From Selaginella tamariscina (Eukaryota; Streptophyta; Lycopodiopsida; Selaginellales; Selaginellaceae), in NCBI GenBank assembly GCA_003024785.1, contig PUQB01000516.1:37501-101500 (forward strand): a DNA stretch of 64,000 nucleotides, read 5' to 3'. This document shows positions 58,733 through 64,000 of this stretch, piece by piece (the stretch's first letter is position 1; every line of letters starts with the position of its first letter). The notes under the pieces are model-generated. The model was not told the origin of the DNA and searched no databases. It worked only from the letters and a program-made list of their open reading frames with translations. The position numbers were made by a program, and so were the translations under genes.

Positions 58733-58799
58733 CTTTTATTAAATGTTCGACGGCTGAGATTATATGTGAAAAGGGCGATTAGGAATAATTCGGTATCTT

Positions 58800-60350
58800 T
58801 CTTTCCCTTTCCTTTAAAACTTTAAGATTTTAATTTTATAATCAATCTTTTAGGAACAATCTGGTATCTTTGCTTATAACTACAATATTTAAATAATTTA
58901 TTTTCTAAAATAATTTTCTTAATAGAAATTAAAATAAATTGAGGTTTACGATTTAAGAAAAAAAAAGAAAACATATTTAATAATCCAGTATCTTTGGTTG
59001 TCTTGATTTAATTATCTTTTTTAAATATTTTGTTAAAGTTTAATCTTTATAAATATTTTCAACGTATGTTTCCCTTAACTAGTTCAAATGAACATAAGGG
59101 GAAAGGTTTTAAAATTATTTAATAATCATCTTTCAGGAACCATCATTGTCCTTATATGATTTATAAATTTTACTTTTAACTTTTTGATTACACATTTAAA
59201 TATCTAATATTTATTTAATTTAATATTTTAAAAATAATTTTTATCTTTTAAAACTTAAATGAATCTGTGATTATACGGGGAAAGGGAGACAATTTTAAAA
59301 AAAAAGCATTAGTAAATCATTTTTTAAAAGTTTAATCGATTATTTTTAAACATATGCTTACTTCACTAGTCTAATGAATTGAAGAAAGGTTTTAAAATTA
59401 TTTAATAATCATCTTTCAGGAATAATCCTGTATTTTGCTTGTCATGATATCATTTATAAATTTTACTTTTAACAAATATTAAAAACCATGGAAAAGGTGG
59501 ACACCATTAATATGTATGTCTAAAAAAATCTGACGTAGTGAATAACTTTAGACTTTTACTCTCAATTTACTTTCCATTTCCTTATTGAAAATTAATGTTG
59601 ATAGACGTTGTAATTAAAATAGAAATATTTATAATCCCATTTTTTAATAATTAACAATTTTAATTGTTTAGCTAGTATCTTTTAATATACAAAAATAAAT
59701 TTTAAATAATATATGTTTAAAGAAATTTTTAAAAAAAATATATGTTTAAAAATTAATAATTAATACATAAGTATTAGTTAAATTTTTTTTATATTTCCAT
59801 TTTAGTTAAAACGTTCATATTATTTACACATTCCTAAATCAAAATTGATATTTACAAGTGTAGCTTTTGCTAATAAATAAATAAGTGTGATCATGAATAT
59901 GGATCTTTTATGTTTGTTCCTTAGCACTAGAAAGAGATTTTATATGAATTTACATTTTAAAAGTATATAATAAACATGTAAAAAAGTTTTAAATATGAAT
60001 GTAATAAAACTCATATATATATATGAATGTAATGCATGTATATGAGTGTTTATATATTTATTGAGATTTATAGTCTAGGTTTAAATTTTATTTTTATTTT
60101 CTTTTTCCTTTTTGTCATTTACAGATTATAGAGTTTGCAGCTAAAGCCCCTGTTCAAGACTGCATTCACTACAGAAACAAATTACATATTTACACATACA
60201 CACAAACACATGCACGTGTATAACTGTGTGCACATGTATGTTTTGATGTGTGAGTGCATACATAACTCAGATATATAAACATGTCCTGGACGATACTTTG
60301 TAGCAATTGTTTATGTTAAAACAATTCATGTGTAAATTTATATAAGCATT

Positions 60351-60397
<47 letters not shown>

Positions 60398-60780
60398 GTG
60401 TGCGTGTGTGTACATTAGAATTTTAAAATACACAATAGTTTAAGAATTATTCATATTAATCAAAATGAGTAAATATTAAAAACCAAGGAAAATTGGATTA
60501 TACCTACTAAATCATGTATAGATGATATGCATTAACCCCAAACGTATGTCCTTATATATAATTAATAAAATAATTAAGTTAAATAATTATGATTATAGAA
60601 TAATTTTATGTGAAGTAAATTTTAATAAAAGAATGCATGTGTATAACGTCGTTATTGTCCACACGAACACATACGTTTGCAAAAGCGTATAAATTTGAGA
60701 GTTTTACTATGAACAGTAATATAAGCAAATATCACAGATGCACAATATATGCATAATATGTATGTATATAAGTTTATTTC
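58800..60780. other. AT-rich intergenic DNA
   Basis: About 2 kb with no exon-like island. Contains two similar units near 59090-59200 and 59390-59470 (aaggttttaaaattatttaataatcatctttcaggaa), a local direct duplication, and a TA run at 60359-60395. Confidence 0.45.
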
Positions 60781-60808
60781 AATTTTTGGTAATTAAATAA
60801 TAAATACC

Positions 60809-62124
60809 TTAACAATTTGCCATAAGCTGTTCAGGAAGTTTGAGAAAAGAGGGTTGATAAGGGATGAACCGGAACATGTCTAGCCTAACCGGAAGATTAG
60901 TCCAAATCTCCGTGTTAAAGTTGTAACACAACCTTAGCATATTCTTCACACGGCTAGTTACCCAACGACCATGACCGACGGAGTGACCATCTCCCAGTCT
61001 TCCTCGGTATTATCTCCTTTGGTAGCATACTCAAATACTCCCACTGCATTGCAATCAATAATCCATTTAATTAAATTCACATTGTATATTAATATGTTAA
61101 TATTAACGTAAACAATATAAAAATAATAAGATATAAATTAACATTGTATAATAATATGTTAACTTGCATATCAACATTGCATTTACACATGCATTAGTAC
61201 TTACCAAGTAAACATTGACAAGAGTCATATACACATGTATACATATATATCCACATAAACCTCCAAATTCCCATAAAATAATACTAGAAGTATAAATCTT
61301 ATAATTATATATTTTATAAGAGCTGCCTTGTAAAAATAAATTTCAAAATAAATACCTGTTTGTTCCAAACAAGCAAGCACACTGTCCCATATTTGCCACC
61401 TGGCTTGAACGCCACCATGTTTGCCAGCGGCAGTTTACCTGCAACATTGCATATTTAGCACCTTATAACACACACACACAGTATTTACCATTGCACACAA
61501 TGCTAGCCTAGGATGGTGTCGTCCTCCCCCAGGTAGATCTGGTGATGGATAATCCACATAAAACACCGTAGATTGAGGCATCCTGCTTTAAAGATGTGCA
61601 AAACACACACACGCACACCACACGCACGCACACAGACGAATACGAACTCTATAGGAAGAGATGTCCAGGTCCCCAAAGTGATGGCTCGCTTGTCCTCAGC
61701 CAGCACCGGAATATACTTAAGTGAACGCCTTCCTGAAACTGTCATAGTTGGAAAGTAAAACTTGAAGTCGTGTAGAACTCCACTGCATACATATCATATG
61801 AGCAGAACATAATTTAATAACCAAAACCTTACTAACTTTCCAAGAGAAGAATCAAGCCACCAATAAAAGCTTCATATTCTTCAACCTTGCATATGTATAT
61901 AGTTAGGACATGCATATATCACAGCTCCACGACCATTTTCCTTCCCTAGAGTCGTATGCTTGTAACACTGTTCCCCAGCTTCCCATGTGCTTGAAGAACG
62001 TCCTCACACACACGACAATAAATGCAGCTTCACTGTCTTCAAAGCTGCTGCCTCGAATTAAAAAGTAAATGATTCTCCTCTCTCTCACTCACTCACTCAC
62101 TCTCTCTCTCACTCTCTCTCTCAC

Positions 62125-62161
<37 letters not shown>

Positions 62162-62650
62162 GTTTATTACTTATATATACAAGTCTTACCGTGGTCCTTG
62201 CCAAAACTTTTGAATTCCAAGAGGGTCTGACAGCTGAAAGCAGGTTGCAAACCGAAATACAACCTACACATTATTCAAATAAGCTCATATATATAAGACC
62301 ATTGTCTCTCTCTATACATATAGAGAGAGAATGGTTGAGGAAGAGGTTGATATTATTTGCATGTACAATATATAATCAAGCCTTTAATTAACAGGCATTC
62401 AAAGCGTTCAAAGCGTTGCGTATGTATATATGTGTGTTAGTATATTCAAGGCACACACACACGCACCTGCTGAACATAAAATCAAGCCGTTGGATGAGAC
62501 GGAGGATATTATTACGTTTAAGAATGGTTTGTCACTGACTGTTAATCTAGGCCAACGTGGAGCACCGTCCTTCATATTGCATATCTCCACCGTATTACAC
62601 TCCTGCCCTGTCCGTATGTACCATCGTCCATGTCTACCATCTCTTTCCAC
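60809..62650 (-). CDS. Kelch / F-box-like protein, several exons, frame breaks
   Basis: Exon-like islands on the minus strand: about 62650-62468 (EICNMKDGAPRWPRL ... SSNGLILCSAG), about 62255-62187 (ATCFQLSDPLGIQKFW), about 62060-61915 (AYDSREGKWSW), 61787-61647 (SLKYIPVLAEDKRAIT), about 61590-61505 (VFYVDYPSPDLPGGGRHHP), 61438-61356 (KLPLANMVAFKPGGKYGTVC) and 61043-60809 (VGVFEYATKGDNTEEDWEMV ... LCYNFNTEIWTNLPVR, stop at 60809). The repeated pattern of (V/A)xxY/F-D or N then W plus (S/E/T)-x-(L/V) is that of kelch blades in plant F-box/kelch proteins. The F-box itself was not found. One base appears to be missing at the 61043 acceptor (KQ|VGVFEY) and near 60973 (VGHGRWVTSR). Family call is tentative. 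Confidence 0.5.
62085..62161. repeat. (TC)n / (AC)n tract
   Basis: Pyrimidine-rich run of ctctct with cactcact interruptions, ending in (AC)8. Confidence 0.8.
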
Positions 62651-62989
62651 CTGTTATTTATTACATTATAACATGCCTGTGTATAATCATATAATTATCG
62701 TATATGAAGGGGAGTTAACAGCTTTTGTGACACTTAAGTTGGATAACTTTATAAATAAGGGTTTTCAAGTATATTGAGATGCTTGTCGAATGATATTACC
62801 ATGAGAGAATCCTTTTCAAGTTTAATGAGGTTATAGGAGATCATCACAATAATCCCTATAAATACAGCTACAATAAAGGGTGGTTTCTCTCAACAAAATC
62901 TCATTAAAACAGCTCATAAGTTCAACATGCATGTTCACACTTTAGATTTATTATATTGCACAGTCCAAATAATGAAACAGAGATTGACT

Positions 62990-63395
62990 AGAATAAGGTT
63001 TTAGGAGTTAACACAAGTAGATTTAAGCTATGGAGGTATGTCAATTTCCAAGAGTATAAATCCCTCTCAACACATCCCATAACGTCGAGTACTTGCAGCC
63101 ATATACGGTAGCACCAAGAAACCAATATAAGGATATGCCGATCGATAAGTTGGAGAGAGCATGTATATATGCAAGTGTATGTCTGCATGTGACTTGCAAT
63201 TAGGATTGTTGTGTCAAAGAGGGGGGGGGGGGGGTATTAACAAAAGACGTATATATGTGTATTAACTTTGTGTGACTGTCTATGAGAGAGAGAGAGTGTG
63301 TGTGGGGGGGGGGCTGACATGTGACAGCGTAAAGCTATAAGAGTGTGTGGCTGTGCATTAATGTGTGTATGTGTGTGCTCGTGGCACGCGCGCGC

Positions 63396-63428
<33 letters not shown>

Positions 63429-63600
63429 TGTGAGTGTGTGTTGTTTGTGGCCGTGAGAACGAGAGAGAGCATTTTAATGAATGGTTCATCTGTGTGTATG
63501 TGTGTGCGCGTTTTATATACACGGTTAAAAGAGGACGAACTTCATGCCTATATGACGGGGTTAGGGTTTAGGGCACCTTACACGTAGAGGTCAACATAGT
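62990..63600. repeat. Segmental duplication, right copy
   Basis: Diverged direct copy of 49130-49770. Carries G-runs (63219-63233, 63305-63313), GA tracts and a telo-box run near 63560. It lies just upstream of the kelch-like gene on its strand and may include that gene's 5' part. Confidence 0.65.
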
Positions 63601-64000
63601 CAACTCCAATTTGAATTGTTTAAATTTTGTGCAGCTCATTTGTGAGGGGGCAAGACAACATGTGAAAAAACACTAGACGCAATCGGGTAAGATCGGATGA
63701 ATAATTCCCTTAAAATCTTGCACAACTGAATTGTGGGTTGCTTGATTTCAGATTGAATTTTATCTCTAAAGTAGGGAGCAGCGATCCAGCAAAGATTGCA
63801 CCTCTTGGGTATTCCCTTTCCAGAATTTCACTCACACTTTCGTAATGGGTGTTTTTTTTATTATAGATCAAAATTCATCTCGACAGCAGCAGGGGACGGT
63901 TCAGGCCGACAGGAACATGGATACCGAGGCTCCGTAGTGTCTGAGGCATGCTGTAGAACACATTTCTTGCAAAGCTTAAGTTCTCCTCATTTATACAAGA
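63601..64000. other. Window end, no supported gene
   Basis: 63600-64000 is less AT-rich than 52-60 kb and holds an acceptor-like ttatag at 63867 followed by about 25 open codons (NSSRQQQGTVQADRNM...) to a stop at 63938. Too little to call a gene. Confidence 0.3.

Overview
This is nuclear DNA from a land plant. Genes are split by many short introns. The recognisable products are plant-type: the two-domain thiamine monophosphate phosphatase TH2, a PPR protein, plant P5CS, VPS51, a GDSL lipase and the plant form of RPB1. Promoters carry TTAGGG/AAACCCTA 'telo-box' motifs. The PPR style (AYAQNGH-type repeats), several introns under 60 bp and the AT-rich spacers rich in GT/GA microsatellites make me favour a lycophyte such as Selaginella. 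That placement is inference, not something the sequence proves.

Layout. 0.3-2.4 kb (-): TH2, 3' end outside the window. 2.4-4.9 kb (-): frame-disrupted PPR gene. 5.0-5.3 kb (+): NF-YB-type histone fold. 5.4-6.3 kb (-): small SAP/HeH-like protein with one membrane helix. 6.6-11.1 kb (+): VPS51. 11.9-17.1 kb (+): delta-1-pyrroline-5-carboxylate synthase. 17.6-19.2 kb (+): L-lactate dehydrogenase. 21.2-23.9 kb (-): unrecognised multi-exon gene. 24.0-24.6 kb (+): start of another unrecognised gene, followed at once by AT-rich DNA and a repeat block (25.1-33.7 kb) with inverted LTR-like copies and nested solo LTRs. 35.2 kb: one orphan exon of an ABCG/PDR transporter. 35.6-44.4 kb (-): RPB1, the largest subunit of RNA polymerase II, 26 exons, with its heptad-repeat tail. 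44.7-45.7 kb (+): small membrane protein. 45.9-47.0 kb (+): GDSL esterase/lipase. 48.7 kb: foldback MITE. 49.9-50.7 kb (+): plant-specific glycine-zipper membrane protein. 50.9-51.6 kb (-): LEA-like mitochondrial protein. 51.6-52.4 kb (+): damaged MTR3 exosome subunit. 52.6-60.8 kb: AT-rich, almost gene-free. 60.8-62.7 kb (-): kelch/F-box-like gene. 63.0-63.6 kb: diverged copy of 49.1-49.8 kb.

The genes are a mix of housekeeping functions (transcription, retrograde membrane traffic, proline and thiamine metabolism, fermentation, RNA decay). They do not form one pathway. I found no plainly new multi-gene system.

The most important caution is that nearly every conserved gene here is broken by single-base indels, mostly in short homopolymers, while the flanking exons stay highly conserved. 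The simplest reading is an unpolished long-read assembly. Frame breaks should therefore not be taken as proof of pseudogenes. The most interesting biological items are the SAP/HeH-transmembrane protein, the 38-bp-arm MITE with a target-site duplication, the nested solo LTRs, a 67-bp near-perfect palindrome and candidate EAR-motif microexons.
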